From Alteromonas sp. MMG017 (GTDB taxonomy: Bacteria; Pseudomonadota; Gammaproteobacteria; Enterobacterales; Alteromonadaceae), in assembly GCF_018100795.1 (NCBI RefSeq), contig NZ_JAGJDY010000003.1, positions 372,001 through 436,000 on the forward strand: a DNA stretch of 64,000 nucleotides. Reading direction: 5' to 3'. The notes under the pieces were generated by a model. That model was not told the origin of the DNA, made no database searches, and saw only the letters and a list, made by a program, of their open reading frames with translations. Below are positions 38,074 to 47,334 of this stretch, one piece after another; within the stretch, counting starts at the first letter, position 1, and every line of letters begins with the position of its first letter. Made by a program: the position numbers and the translations under genes.

Positions 38074-40431
38074 TTAAGAGAGCCTATTTTTACCCATATT
38101 TTCTTGTTGATGGATAGTAACGGGCCAACCTGAAAATTGATCGTCTTGGCTAGCGTTTGCAGCATCTACAAGAAATCGAAAAGCCTCTATGGTGTAGGTT
38201 TTAGCGTCTGTATCAAATGTAATAAAACCAAAGCCACTACCCTTTTCGTGTGCTTCGATATAGCGGTTTTCCGCTTTACTCACCAGCGGATTCCCGACGG
38301 CGTAAACATATATTTTGTTCCCGAAACTATCTAAATATTCACCGGTTTGGGCTAAGCCATGAGACGGGCGATGTTGATAAGGCAAACCTAGATCGTCAGG
38401 GCGCCACCACCTTGGCCACCCGGCTGCAATAGCGGGCGTACAGAACGCCCAATTACTGTCCCTTTGTTCATGCACACCGTATTGCGACAGCGTGCCCAAA
38501 TGTGTATCTCCGCAGATATGCAACGCTTTTGATTCACGCATGATGTCGATAGCTCGATTTCGGGCACTTGCTGGCCAACCACTACTGTCAAAATCGTATT
38601 TTAGATATCTGTCAGGTAGAGGTTGATGGGTGGAGATACCCGCAAATACGGTTTGGCTCAGTACAGCTTTAAGTTCATGTCCTCGCCAATCTTGTCCCCA
38701 CTGTCGTAAAAAGCCCTCTTGACGCTGCCCCAGTAATTGCAAATCCTTTCTGTCGTATTTGGGGTTGATATAAGTAGGGGCTTCTCCTTCGCCTGTCTCT
38801 CCCACAATGATATCTAATCTTTCTGGCCCACTTTTCCAGTGACGATCGGCAATAATAGCGAAGCTCACATTGCCATACACTAGGTCGGTATAGTAAACGC
38901 TGATACCACGTTCTGACGGGGTAGGTTCTATAGGATCTGGATGATGAGCAGTATGGGTGCGGTGCACCACTTCAAGCATCGGAATAGGTTGAATGTACCC
39001 GCCCCAGCCATCACTGCGACCTGTTTGCACAAACTTCTCGTCCATGGCTGCACCGCCTTCTCCCCACAGATTGCCCTGAAACACATCATGGTCATCTGGC
39101 AAACACACGGTGGGGGCATTTCGCATGGCATCTTTGAACGCCCAGCCAAACTGATAGTACTTTCTTAAGTAACAATGAATGGCGGGTAAAGCCGGTGCAC
39201 GAACAAACCCAAAGCCACCATGGTTCTCATACATTTGATCACCGGAAAATAAAATAAGGTCGGGCTGTAGCTTGGCAACATTGTTGGCAACGGGTTCATA
39301 GGGGAAAGCATAATCATTCTGACACGTTAATGCTGCCATTCGCAGATTACGCTTTGTAGGGTTCGCCCTAATTAGACCTGTAAACGTATCTGTTGCGACG
39401 GTTCCGTCTCGTCGTTTCTCTGCATAAACGAGTCGGTACTCAGTAGCCTGAGTTTCCTTCCAATTAGGAATTCGAAATGTAGCCACCCATGCATCAGGAT
39501 CTAAAGGTGCCATCGCCCTTGTATGCCAATTGCCATTCTTTAATACTTGCAACTCGACTTGATGATTATCGTGTTTACCCATAGGCCCCGTAAAGGCACT
39601 GAGTTTAAGGACGAAGCCTTCTTCGGTGCGAGTATCGCTTAGCGTGTACATGGCCCATAGAAGTGGGCCGAATTTCTGTTCCGGTGAATATACAAATGCT
39701 GACCCCTTGATTTGCCAATCTGAAAAGCCGTACCGTGTTCCGTTTTCTGGCGAAGGTATGTCTGATGACATAGTAAAGTTGCTCGACACCGCTACATTTC
39801 CCAGTAATAAACTGGAATCAACCCAGGTTTCAACTTGCGCTAATACCTCAGAATTATTGAGATCCAACGCTTTAGCCGTCAACTTTGTGGTGCCGTTGTA
39901 GGGCTTTCCCTCTAGCTTAATACGAACTTTGCTATTGTTTGGAAAGCGCGACAACTTAACCGATTCGTTATTTAAAATAAGTTGGTCGTCTTTAATTCCT
40001 GCGTCTATACCTGATTGTACAAAGCAATTGCTTTTATACTCATTAATGTCGCTTCTTGCGCCTAGCCTCAGGCCGCCACCGCCATCGTTTCCCCCTGAAG
40101 ATGTACGATGAACAACAACTGACATATTAATAGTGCCGTTAGCATCTACAATTTGTGTAGTGAGAGAGTGCACACTTCGGTTACCACCCGTGCTAATGCA
40201 TTCAGCAGCGCCATTTACAACACGCCAGTCTTCCATTGGGTTCGCCCAATATTCACCGCCTAACCAAACTCGGTCATGGGTATTGCTCCACGCATCGGTA
40301 ACTTTTGTCTGCAAAGAGTTTGAAGGTGGCGGTTGAATGTGGCTTTCGGTTGATTTGCAACCCACTGCGGTTGTCGCTAAGCCGGCAACAGCCAACTTTA
40401 AGGTATCACGACGAGAAAATGGCTTTGTCAT
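38074..40431 (-). CDS. PhoD-like metallophosphatase with Tat lipoprotein signal
   Basis: A 785-residue protein starting with a twin-arginine motif (SRRDTLKLAVAG) followed by a lipobox-like AVGC at residues 22-25, so it is probably a Tat-exported lipoprotein. The N-terminal half (about 40-300) is a lectin-like/LamG-like beta domain that I only partly recognise. The catalytic half (about 360-730) is PhoD-like: LILFSGDQMYENHG, VCLPDDHDVFQGNLWGEGG, ADRHWKSG and HICGDTHLGTLSQYG supply the metal ligands. PhoD enzymes hydrolyse phosphodiesters and monoesters outside the cytoplasm. Why one is embedded in a galactan locus is unclear. It heads an operon with the CENTR-type sulfatase. Confidence 0.83.
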   Translation of the reverse strand: MTKPFSRRDTLKLAVAGLATTAVGCKSTESHIQPPPSNSLQTKVTDAWSNTHDRVWLGGEYWANPMEDWRVVNGAAECISTGGNRSVHSLTTQIVDANGTINMSVVVHRTSSGGNDGGGGLRLGARSDINEYKSNCFVQSGIDAGIKDDQLILNNESVKLSRFPNNSKVRIKLEGKPYNGTTKLTAKALDLNNSEVLAQVETWVDSSLLLGNVAVSSNFTMSSDIPSPENGTRYGFSDWQIKGSAFVYSPEQKFGPLLWAMYTLSDTRTEEGFVLKLSAFTGPMGKHDNHQVELQVLKNGNWHTRAMAPLDPDAWVATFRIPNWKETQATEYRLVYAEKRRDGTVATDTFTGLIRANPTKRNLRMAALTCQNDYAFPYEPVANNVAKLQPDLILFSGDQMYENHGGFGFVRAPALPAIHCYLRKYYQFGWAFKDAMRNAPTVCLPDDHDVFQGNLWGEGGAAMDEKFVQTGRSDGWGGYIQPIPMLEVVHRTHTAHHPDPIEPTPSERGISVYYTDLVYGNVSFAIIADRHWKSGPERLDIIVGETGEGEAPTYINPKYDRKDLQLLGQRQEGFLRQWGQDWRGHELKAVLSQTVFAGISTHQPLPDRYLKYDFDSSGWPASARNRAIDIMRESKALHICGDTHLGTLSQYGVHEQRDSNWAFCTPAIAAGWPRWWRPDDLGLPYQHRPSHGLAQTGEYLDSFGNKIYVYAVGNPLVSKAENRYIEAHEKGSGFGFITFDTDAKTYTIEAFRFLVDAANASQDDQFSGWPVTIHQQENMGKNRLS

Positions 40432-40500
40432 AGAGTTCTCTCAGCTATCTGTAGTAACTGCTGTATTTATTTTACGTAATTCAACCATTCACCTCGCCAG

Positions 40501-40512
40501 ATTGTCAACAAT
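40501..40512. promoter_or_regulatory. putative operator before the PhoD-like operon
   Basis: ATTGTCAACAAT matches the locus consensus except for one central base. It lies 70 bases upstream of the PhoD-like start. Confidence 0.55.
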
Positions 40513-40881
40513 TAAATGTTTATCAAATGTTAAATTAGTTTGAGACAAACACCAATTAATCATGATTAACGCTTTCTCCCGTTAAAGTAGCGAATCCTAT
40601 TTCAGCGCTCCTCTTAGCGTGCCTTCCAGCAACGCATCGAGTTCAGCGATACCAACATCCCTAATTCTGTATGGCCTAGTCCATAAAACGCTCCAAAAAC
40701 CATAGCCTATAAGGCTCTCATTAATACTAAAGTCTAGAATAACGCTCAACTTTAAAGAAAATCCAAATGAAACTGTTAATTTTTGAAATTACATAACATT
40801 AAACTTATTGATTATAAAACCAATAAAAATCAGATTATTAAATGCAAAACCATTCAAAAAAACCATTCTGAAAACCCCCAG

Positions 40882-40907
40882 ATTGTTAACAAAAAACTAT
40901 TTACCAT
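40882..40907. promoter_or_regulatory. putative operator plus TTTACCAT box before the large receptor
   Basis: ATTGTTAACAAA at 40882-40893 is followed by TTTACCAT at 40900-40907. The same pair of elements recurs at 57.6 and 62.7-62.8 kb. Confidence 0.55.
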
Positions 40908-41114
40908 TTACATTGTTAAAATTAAGTATTATGGTTTAACGAAATAATTGTAAAACAATTGTTATACACATGTTTTGCTGAGGTAGAATCCGTAATTTGC
41001 AGTAAGCACGGGATAGGCATCAAGCGAAGCTGGGATGAAAACCATTAGAAACTTAGGACGAAGTATAGTGCTCATAAAAACCAAGCTACTTTATGTCGTC
41101 TATGGGAGGTACGC

Positions 41115-44100
41115 GTGATTAATTCAGGACCAAAGTTCAAACTTAGTGCTCTCGCGCTCGCAATGCTGGGGGTGACTCCATCGGCATATGTTGGCGCGCA
41201 AGAAAATAACGATATTGAACGCCAAATTTCATCAAGTGAGACCAAAGTCTCTGAAAAAGAGAAAGAGAAAGAGAAAGAGAATAAAAAAGAAGACGAAGAG
41301 TCGGTGGAAATTATTACCGTAAGCGGTTTTAAAGGAAGCTTGATTAAGTCAATGTCACAGAAGCGCAACTCTAAAAACGTTTCTGACTCTATATTCTCAG
41401 AAGATATTGGTAAATCTACCGACCAAAATATTGCTGATGCACTTTCAAGGGTTACCGGGGTTTCCGTGCAGTCTGACGATGGGGAAGGTACACGAATTAC
41501 GGTTCGTGGCGCCAATCCTAACCAGAATATGATTACCCTAAACGGTGTTCAACTTACCAGTTCAGACTTCAACCAATCTGTTGACTTAAGTGCTTTCTCA
41601 TCAGATATTTTATCGAGCATCAACGTTGTTAAAACTCCCAGTGCCGATCACGATGAAGGCTCGCTTGGAGCGTCCATCAGCCTAAATACTGCTCGCCCTC
41701 TGGACATTAAAAATGACCGACGCGCTCTGACAATACAAGGGCGCTATAATGATTTTTCAGAGAACGAAGATTATAAAATCTCAGGCGTGTTTTCTGAAAA
41801 GTTCTTAGACGAACGATTCGGCTTTATTATTCAGGGTTACACAGAAACGAATTCGGTTCGTCGCGATGAAATGAGAATTAACGATTTTCAAAAACGAGAT
41901 ATTACTGCCGCGTACGATCAAAATGGTAATATTGTTACCGACTATACCGCTATCGCCCCTACAGAGGTGGAGTATAGTCTATTCCAAAACGATAGAGATC
42001 GATTTGGCGTTAACGGAAGCCTTCAGTATTTACCCACTGACACCACTAATATTGTTCTAGATTTCAATTACAGCGAATTTAGCAGCGAACAATACACCAA
42101 CGGCATTATTGTCCGTAACGCCTTTCCCGAACGTGAAAACTTTGTAGAGGGAGAAGCCAGTGCAGTTCAAATTGATGGCCAAGACTTTATCCCTACGTTT
42201 TCAGATCCCACCCTAGATTGGACAAATGTCGACACAGATACTCGCACAGTAACTCGTCAACTTAGACGTTTTGCAGACGGTGGCTACCGACACACCGATA
42301 GAGGTGAAGATACTTCTAATATTCAACTTGGGCTGACTCTTGAACAAGAGCTTACTTACAATTTACGTATGGAAGCAGGCGCAAACTACTCAAAAACTTC
42401 AGAGCGCCCCGACCAGAGTTTTACTGTGTATTTGCTCAATGGTGCAAACCCAGCGATGGGGCGGTTATACGCTGGCCCAGAAGGAGAGCCTCATACTGGT
42501 ATTCAACCGGCTGGTTACGATTGCACCTCTGGCGTATGTCAGATGGTTTTTGGTGATGGTTTAATTTCAGAAAATGACCCATTTAATCAATTTGATAATA
42601 CCTCTAATACCGCGTGGAACCCAGATGACATTGCCTCGCACAATACCAACAACTTCCGTTTGCTAGACCGAGAGGTAGATGACGAGCAAGAGACGTTCTT
42701 CGTCGATTTTGATTGGGATGTTGAATTTGCAGGTATTACGCAAGTGGAGTTTGGCGCCAAGTATCGTAAACGGGTGAAAACGGTCGATGACCAATTTTAC
42801 GATCTCAACAATACATCACGAGCGGTAACCGTAGATATCTTCGACGCAGACGGTAACTTAGTGGGGCAACAAGTACTGCAAGAAGGACAAAGTTTAGGCA
42901 CAGTCCCAACAGCAAATTACACCCTATCAGATGCTTTTCCCTACGATAATTTCATGCAATCTTTAGGTGTTCCTATGAGTGCTGCAACTGACGGCTGGCC
43001 TTTGGTATCAGCGCAGTTACTTCAAGAGCAAGCATTTGGTATTGATAACCTTGCCCTGAACCCAGACCCAGGCAACTATCGGGAAACAGAGCTAAAACAT
43101 CAAGCGGCTTATGTGAAATTTAATTATGAGTATCTAGATGGCCGATTAACGGGTGATGTAGGTGTACGTTATATAAAAACTGAATCCAGTAGCCTTGGTA
43201 ACTCCAGTGCACGCTTTGCTGGGGATAACGTATTTGGTCGTGTATTCGACCCCTTTATGTTTCGTCAATTACGTGACTTCGTGAATAACCCTGAGTGCCA
43301 AATTCCAGGTAATCCTAGAATTGTTGATCAATTCGCAGGTTACAACAGACTAGACGGATTGGGTTGGGATTTAACTGGAGATACCCCCGTTAGATTGGCA
43401 GCAGACCCTTCAGGTTACCCTTGTTACGACCCATTAGCGTTGCAAGGTGCGGCAAGTTCATTTTTCTTAAGCCGTCATGAAGACATTTCCAGACATCCAT
43501 TTTATGTGTGGGGTGACGATCCTAATAACCCTGAAGACCGCTCATTAGTTTCGTTTGCCACTGAAGGCGCCAACGAATATGACATGTTCCTACCTAGCCT
43601 TAATATTAACTATCAGGTTAGTGATGATTTAATCAGCCGTTTTGCAGTATCGAAAACTATTTCACGGCCTAACATTGATTCTTTGCGCCCGGGCTTCAGC
43701 CTAAATGAAAACTTTTGGTCTCCAAATGATGCAGCAAGCGGTAACATCAACTTGTTTAACCCTGAGCTTATGCCTCAAGAGTCAAACAACCTCGACATAT
43801 CTTTAGAGTGGTACTTTAACGATACGAGTTTACTGTCGGCAGCATTCTTCTATAAAGACCTATCCAATTTTGAAGAACGTGAAGCTGCGCTTGTTTACGC
43901 CGAAGATTTACGCCACGTCGACTTAACCCAACCTTATGATGTGGGCGGGTTAATTCTTACGGAAGCTCAAGTACGCGAAAATCTTCAAAACCCTGACGCC
44001 ATTGACGGTGTAGGTTACGCAGCTTGCTTCCCAGATCGAGGCAACGTTAGCGACCTTCAAGCAGATTGGTGGTTTGACGAATCAGATGACTTAATTGGCT

Positions 44101-44720
44101 GGTGTTCACAATTTACCGCTACGCGCTTAAGAAATGGCGCTGGAGCGTCAATAAAAGGGCTAGAGTTAAGCTATCAACAAACCTACGACTTTTTACCCGG
44201 CATTTGGTCTGGGCTAGGCGCTCAGGTTAACTATACCTATCAAGATAGTAAAACAGATGCAGAGTTTTCCTCTTTTGATTCCACCCAAGCACTGCCACAG
44301 TACCCACAAGCTTGGACTCCAGAACACAGCTACAACGCTACTGTTTTCTGGGAGAAAGGGGGTCATCAAATACGCTTAGCAATGCGCGGTAAATCAGATG
44401 AATTGATTCAGCGAACGTGGAACGAAGGTTCGCTGTGGCGAGACGGGAGTCTTCTTTTTGACTTAACGGCAAGTTATCAAATTTCTAAGACCATGCGTGT
44501 CTCTTTCCAAGCTATCAATTTAACGGATGAAGAAACCCGTAACTACTTTACTAGTCGCACTATTAACCTTGGTGATACCCAGATTATCGATGGTCAAGAA
44601 GTCGCCGTGCTCTATGACGAAGGTAACCCATTGGAAGACAGCAGCGTGACACAATCAAGAACACAACAATTATACAAAACTGGTCGCACGTTCCGTTTAG
44701 ACCTGCGCATAGACTTCTAG
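41115..44720 (+). CDS. TonB-dependent receptor for oligosaccharide uptake
   Basis: A 1201-residue outer membrane receptor, the size usual for polysaccharide-locus receptors of Alteromonadales. It starts at a GTG with GGGAGGT four bases upstream. After the signal peptide (LALAMLGVTPSAYVGA) comes a Lys/Glu repeat linker and a TonB-box-like VEIITVSG. The plug has QNIADALSRVTGVSV, ITVRGANPNQNMITLNGVQ and SADHDEGSLGASI. The barrel ends with RTFRLDLRIDF and a terminal Phe for BAM recognition. A surface lipoprotein gene follows after 11 bases, arranged like SusC/SusD pairs. It likely imports agar or porphyran oligosaccharides. Confidence 0.92.
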   Translation: MINSGPKFKLSALALAMLGVTPSAYVGAQENNDIERQISSSETKVSEKEKEKEKENKKEDEESVEIITVSGFKGSLIKSMSQKRNSKNVSDSIFSEDIGKSTDQNIADALSRVTGVSVQSDDGEGTRITVRGANPNQNMITLNGVQLTSSDFNQSVDLSAFSSDILSSINVVKTPSADHDEGSLGASISLNTARPLDIKNDRRALTIQGRYNDFSENEDYKISGVFSEKFLDERFGFIIQGYTETNSVRRDEMRINDFQKRDITAAYDQNGNIVTDYTAIAPTEVEYSLFQNDRDRFGVNGSLQYLPTDTTNIVLDFNYSEFSSEQYTNGIIVRNAFPERENFVEGEASAVQIDGQDFIPTFSDPTLDWTNVDTDTRTVTRQLRRFADGGYRHTDRGEDTSNIQLGLTLEQELTYNLRMEAGANYSKTSERPDQSFTVYLLNGANPAMGRLYAGPEGEPHTGIQPAGYDCTSGVCQMVFGDGLISENDPFNQFDNTSNTAWNPDDIASHNTNNFRLLDREVDDEQETFFVDFDWDVEFAGITQVEFGAKYRKRVKTVDDQFYDLNNTSRAVTVDIFDADGNLVGQQVLQEGQSLGTVPTANYTLSDAFPYDNFMQSLGVPMSAATDGWPLVSAQLLQEQAFGIDNLALNPDPGNYRETELKHQAAYVKFNYEYLDGRLTGDVGVRYIKTESSSLGNSSARFAGDNVFGRVFDPFMFRQLRDFVNNPECQIPGNPRIVDQFAGYNRLDGLGWDLTGDTPVRLAADPSGYPCYDPLALQGAASSFFLSRHEDISRHPFYVWGDDPNNPEDRSLVSFATEGANEYDMFLPSLNINYQVSDDLISRFAVSKTISRPNIDSLRPGFSLNENFWSPNDAASGNINLFNPELMPQESNNLDISLEWYFNDTSLLSAAFFYKDLSNFEEREAALVYAEDLRHVDLTQPYDVGGLILTEAQVRENLQNPDAIDGVGYAACFPDRGNVSDLQADWWFDESDDLIGWCSQFTATRLRNGAGASIKGLELSYQQTYDFLPGIWSGLGAQVNYTYQDSKTDAEFSSFDSTQALPQYPQAWTPEHSYNATVFWEKGGHQIRLAMRGKSDELIQRTWNEGSLWRDGSLLFDLTASYQISKTMRVSFQAINLTDEETRNYFTSRTINLGDTQIIDGQEVAVLYDEGNPLEDSSVTQSRTQQLYKTGRTFRLDLRIDF
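41254..41283 (+). repeat. GAGAAA hexamer repeat in the receptor gene
   Basis: Four to five copies of the GAGAAA hexamer encode an alternating Glu/Lys tract (about residues 47-56) between the signal peptide and the TonB box. Copy-number change would keep the frame. Confidence 0.8.
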
Positions 44721-44731
44721 GAGTACCGATA

Positions 44732-47272
44732 ATGAAAAGACAACTACCGGCGCTTCTTGCGCTCTCTATTACAGCAGCCTTAACAGGCTGTGGCGGTGAC
44801 AGCGACAGCGGTTCAAATAGTTCAGGTGCAAGCGGCGCAAACCGCGCACCGCAGTTAAATGCTGAAGCCTTAAACACTGATCGCGGCCAAGCTATGGTCG
44901 TGACTTCTGAAAATGAAGAAGTGGTACGATGGGAAGTTAGTTTTAATGAATCTGAAAACACATTTACAGACCCGTATGATGCCAACGCAACAGTAGACTT
45001 CTTTGACATAGATTTACTGGCTGGGGTTACCGACCCTGATGGTGATACCTTGTCTGTAACGAATGTGACCTTCATATGGCCTGGTCCTAATTGTGCGAAT
45101 ACCACGGTTGATGCTGTTAACTTCCCTGATATTTGTGACCCTATCCTTGCAGAATTTGGCGTAGAGTCAGGCAATACTATTACCCCTGACATCGCTGCCG
45201 ATATTCGTGAATATCAAAATCTACCGATTGTTGACCAAGCAATATTCGGCTTCGAGTTTCTTGCAGATAGCTTACGTGTAACGCCTCGAAATTTTGCACC
45301 CATTCTACTTACAGGACAAACCGCAGAACTGGGAATTAATTACGAAATTACTGATGGAGAAAACACGTTACGTCGTCAAGTAGTTGCCATCGTAAACGGT
45401 GAAGATAAAGCTCCTTCGTTCATTGAAACCAACCCTGATGGAACACCGCGTTTAGACTCTGATGGCAATCAAATACCTATTGAGCCACCTTCGCTTTTGG
45501 TTTCTGAAAAATCAGGCATCACTACCATTGATATGACAGCGGGTTTATACGACCAAGACATCTACGATGCTTTAGCTTGGCAACGAGAAATTGGCGATTT
45601 GGCTTCGTTTTATAGTGCCATCAACAACTTATACGCCAGAGAAAACCTTAGTATTACGAATTTCACCGTAACGGCATCAAATGGTATGGAAATACCGGAT
45701 GGCTTTGCGTCTTTTGTTCAGCGTGTAGACCCTGTCACAGGTTTAGTCACAGGTGCTGATCTAACGATTAATGCCGCCGTTTTAGCTGATGTCCTAAGCG
45801 CTGGTGAAGTGGTAGATGTACTTGTCAGTTTTGATATCACAGATGGCAACAACGTAACCTCAAGAGAAATTGAAATTACTGTACTTGGCGCCGACGAAGA
45901 GAACGCCCCAGTCTTCTTTGAAGGCATTGAGAAAACCGTTGAGACGACTGGCGACCCTACCACCATTAATTTGTTAGAAGGGGCAATAGAGCTGGACGGA
46001 GATGAAATGTCTGCAATTGGGATAACACCTGTAGGCGCTACCGAAGCCGAGTATGGCGTTTTCTTTGGTACGAGTAACATTACTATCGACCCCTATCATT
46101 TCTCTTATTTAGCACCTGGTGAGTCTAAAGTTTTTTCGTATACCTATCAGATTACCGATGGGTCGATGACTTCTGAAGAACGCCGTGTTGATATCACCGT
46201 TAATGGTGTAAGTGCAAACCTTGCAGCAAGGGGCGCACAGAGCGATCCGGGCTTTGAGTCAGGCTCTTTGGAAGGAAGTGCTTGGAAGTTTCAACTCGAT
46301 CCTGCTTCAGCAGCCACTGAAGAGAACTTGATAGTAACTGATGCTGAAAAGCACTCAGGCGACTACAGCCTTAGCAGTATGCAAGATGGAATGTTCACCA
46401 CCCTGGGCACAACGGGTATTCAACAAAATCAGCTTAATGAAAATGATCTGTTTTATATCAGTCTTTACGCCAAGGTTGCAGCGGGTCAATGGAACACACT
46501 AAATGGCTTGCTGAATCGTGGAGATAACTTCGACCGTAATAACGCGGTTGAGAACTTAACGTTCCAGTCGGCGCTAGGTGTCACTAATAGCTGGGTTGAA
46601 CGTATTACCACTTTGCGCGCCTCAGACTACTTCGCCCCGACTACCGAAGAAACGGTGAGCTTATCTCTACTGATGAATCAGAACACTCAGTTCGATGACT
46701 TAGCGGTGATTAAAGTGAAAAGCGGCGGTCAAGTGCGTCAGATGATAGCCAATGGACGGTTTCTAAGTCCCTCTACCCAAGGTTGGAGCATAACGGGGGG
46801 CGCGAGCATTGAAGCCACATTAGATGCAAACAGAGCTGCGAACCCAAGTGGTGCAGATTATGGACTGCAAATCACTAATAATACTGCAGAGACCCAGCGT
46901 ATTGAGTTAGATCCTAACTTCTTCCCTCAAGGCGCGGTTAAAAATGGAATGCGCTATATTATCCAGTTTGATATGAGAACCCCTTCTTATACCTCTGACA
47001 CTGGTGCTATCCCTATCGAATTCGGTATTTTCGAGGTCGGTGGCAACAACTTTAGTAAGCGTGTCGACTTTGCAAATCGTAGTCCTACCGAGTGGACAAC
47101 CTACTATATGCATATTGATACCACGTCTGACAGTGCCTATTTTGGTGGCAATATTAACAGTGATGTTAACTTTGATTGGACCTCGACAATAGTGCAGCCA
47201 GCTTTATATATCCGTCCTGGCGATGAACTACAAATCGACAACATTTCTATGTACCCCGTACCAAAACACTAA
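44732..47272 (+). CDS. putative surface glycan-binding lipoprotein
   Basis: An 846-residue lipoprotein (lipobox TGCGG, Cys20) with a Ser/Gly/Asn-rich linker. Several beta-sandwich repeats resembling cadherin or Ig modules follow (about 60-500; recurring forms such as YEITDGENTLRRQVVAIVNG and YQITDGSMTSEERRVDITVNG). The C-terminal part (about 505-845) holds two modules resembling CBM4/9-type carbohydrate-binding domains (DPGFESGSLEGSAWKF; NGRFLSPSTQGWSI onward to DELQIDNISMYPV). It follows the receptor by 11 bases with AGGAG before the ATG, and a strong terminator follows it. I infer a role in capturing glycan at the cell surface for the receptor, as SusD-like proteins do in Bacteroidetes. No catalytic motif is evident. 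Confidence 0.7.
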   Translation: MKRQLPALLALSITAALTGCGGDSDSGSNSSGASGANRAPQLNAEALNTDRGQAMVVTSENEEVVRWEVSFNESENTFTDPYDANATVDFFDIDLLAGVTDPDGDTLSVTNVTFIWPGPNCANTTVDAVNFPDICDPILAEFGVESGNTITPDIAADIREYQNLPIVDQAIFGFEFLADSLRVTPRNFAPILLTGQTAELGINYEITDGENTLRRQVVAIVNGEDKAPSFIETNPDGTPRLDSDGNQIPIEPPSLLVSEKSGITTIDMTAGLYDQDIYDALAWQREIGDLASFYSAINNLYARENLSITNFTVTASNGMEIPDGFASFVQRVDPVTGLVTGADLTINAAVLADVLSAGEVVDVLVSFDITDGNNVTSREIEITVLGADEENAPVFFEGIEKTVETTGDPTTINLLEGAIELDGDEMSAIGITPVGATEAEYGVFFGTSNITIDPYHFSYLAPGESKVFSYTYQITDGSMTSEERRVDITVNGVSANLAARGAQSDPGFESGSLEGSAWKFQLDPASAATEENLIVTDAEKHSGDYSLSSMQDGMFTTLGTTGIQQNQLNENDLFYISLYAKVAAGQWNTLNGLLNRGDNFDRNNAVENLTFQSALGVTNSWVERITTLRASDYFAPTTEETVSLSLLMNQNTQFDDLAVIKVKSGGQVRQMIANGRFLSPSTQGWSITGGASIEATLDANRAANPSGADYGLQITNNTAETQRIELDPNFFPQGAVKNGMRYIIQFDMRTPSYTSDTGAIPIEFGIFEVGGNNFSKRVDFANRSPTEWTTYYMHIDTTSDSAYFGGNINSDVNFDWTSTIVQPALYIRPGDELQIDNISMYPVPKH

Positions 47273-47286
47273 TCCGTAGGCCTTTG

Positions 47287-47317
47287 GAGCCCCGCGTCGC
47301 TGGGGCTCTTTTTTTAT
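47287..47317 (+). terminator. terminator after the receptor/lipoprotein pair
   Basis: A seven-pair GAGCCCC/GGGGCTC stem with an eight-base loop is followed directly by a run of at least seven T. It ends 18 bases before the halogenase start. Confidence 0.9.
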
Positions 47318-47334
47318 TTACAGGGGCATTTTTA

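Larger units (their letters stand above)
40432..41114. other. divergent regulatory region between the PhoD-like gene and the large receptor gene
   Basis: This gene-free stretch of 683 bases separates divergent operons. Putative operators lie at 40501-40512 (ATTGTCAACAAT) and 40882-40893 (ATTGTTAACAAA), with a partial site at 40912-40923. The part near 40560-40790 is less AT-rich than its flanks. On the minus strand it holds a 63-codon open stretch without a start (40597-40788) that could be a gene remnant. Confidence 0.6.

Noticed and set aside
38049..38165. 39-residue N-terminal extension of the CENTR sulfatase
   Set aside because: It overlaps the end of the PhoD-like gene and would bury a clear signal peptide.
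44584..45192. 202-codon minus-strand open frame across the receptor/lipoprotein junction
   Set aside because: It is antisense to two well-supported genes, rich in Ser/Thr as expected for a shadow frame, and has no recognisable domain.
47284..47334. Upstream start for the halogenase
   Set aside because: These codons lie within a strong terminator hairpin and T-run; the ATG at 47335 opens directly into the FAD motif.
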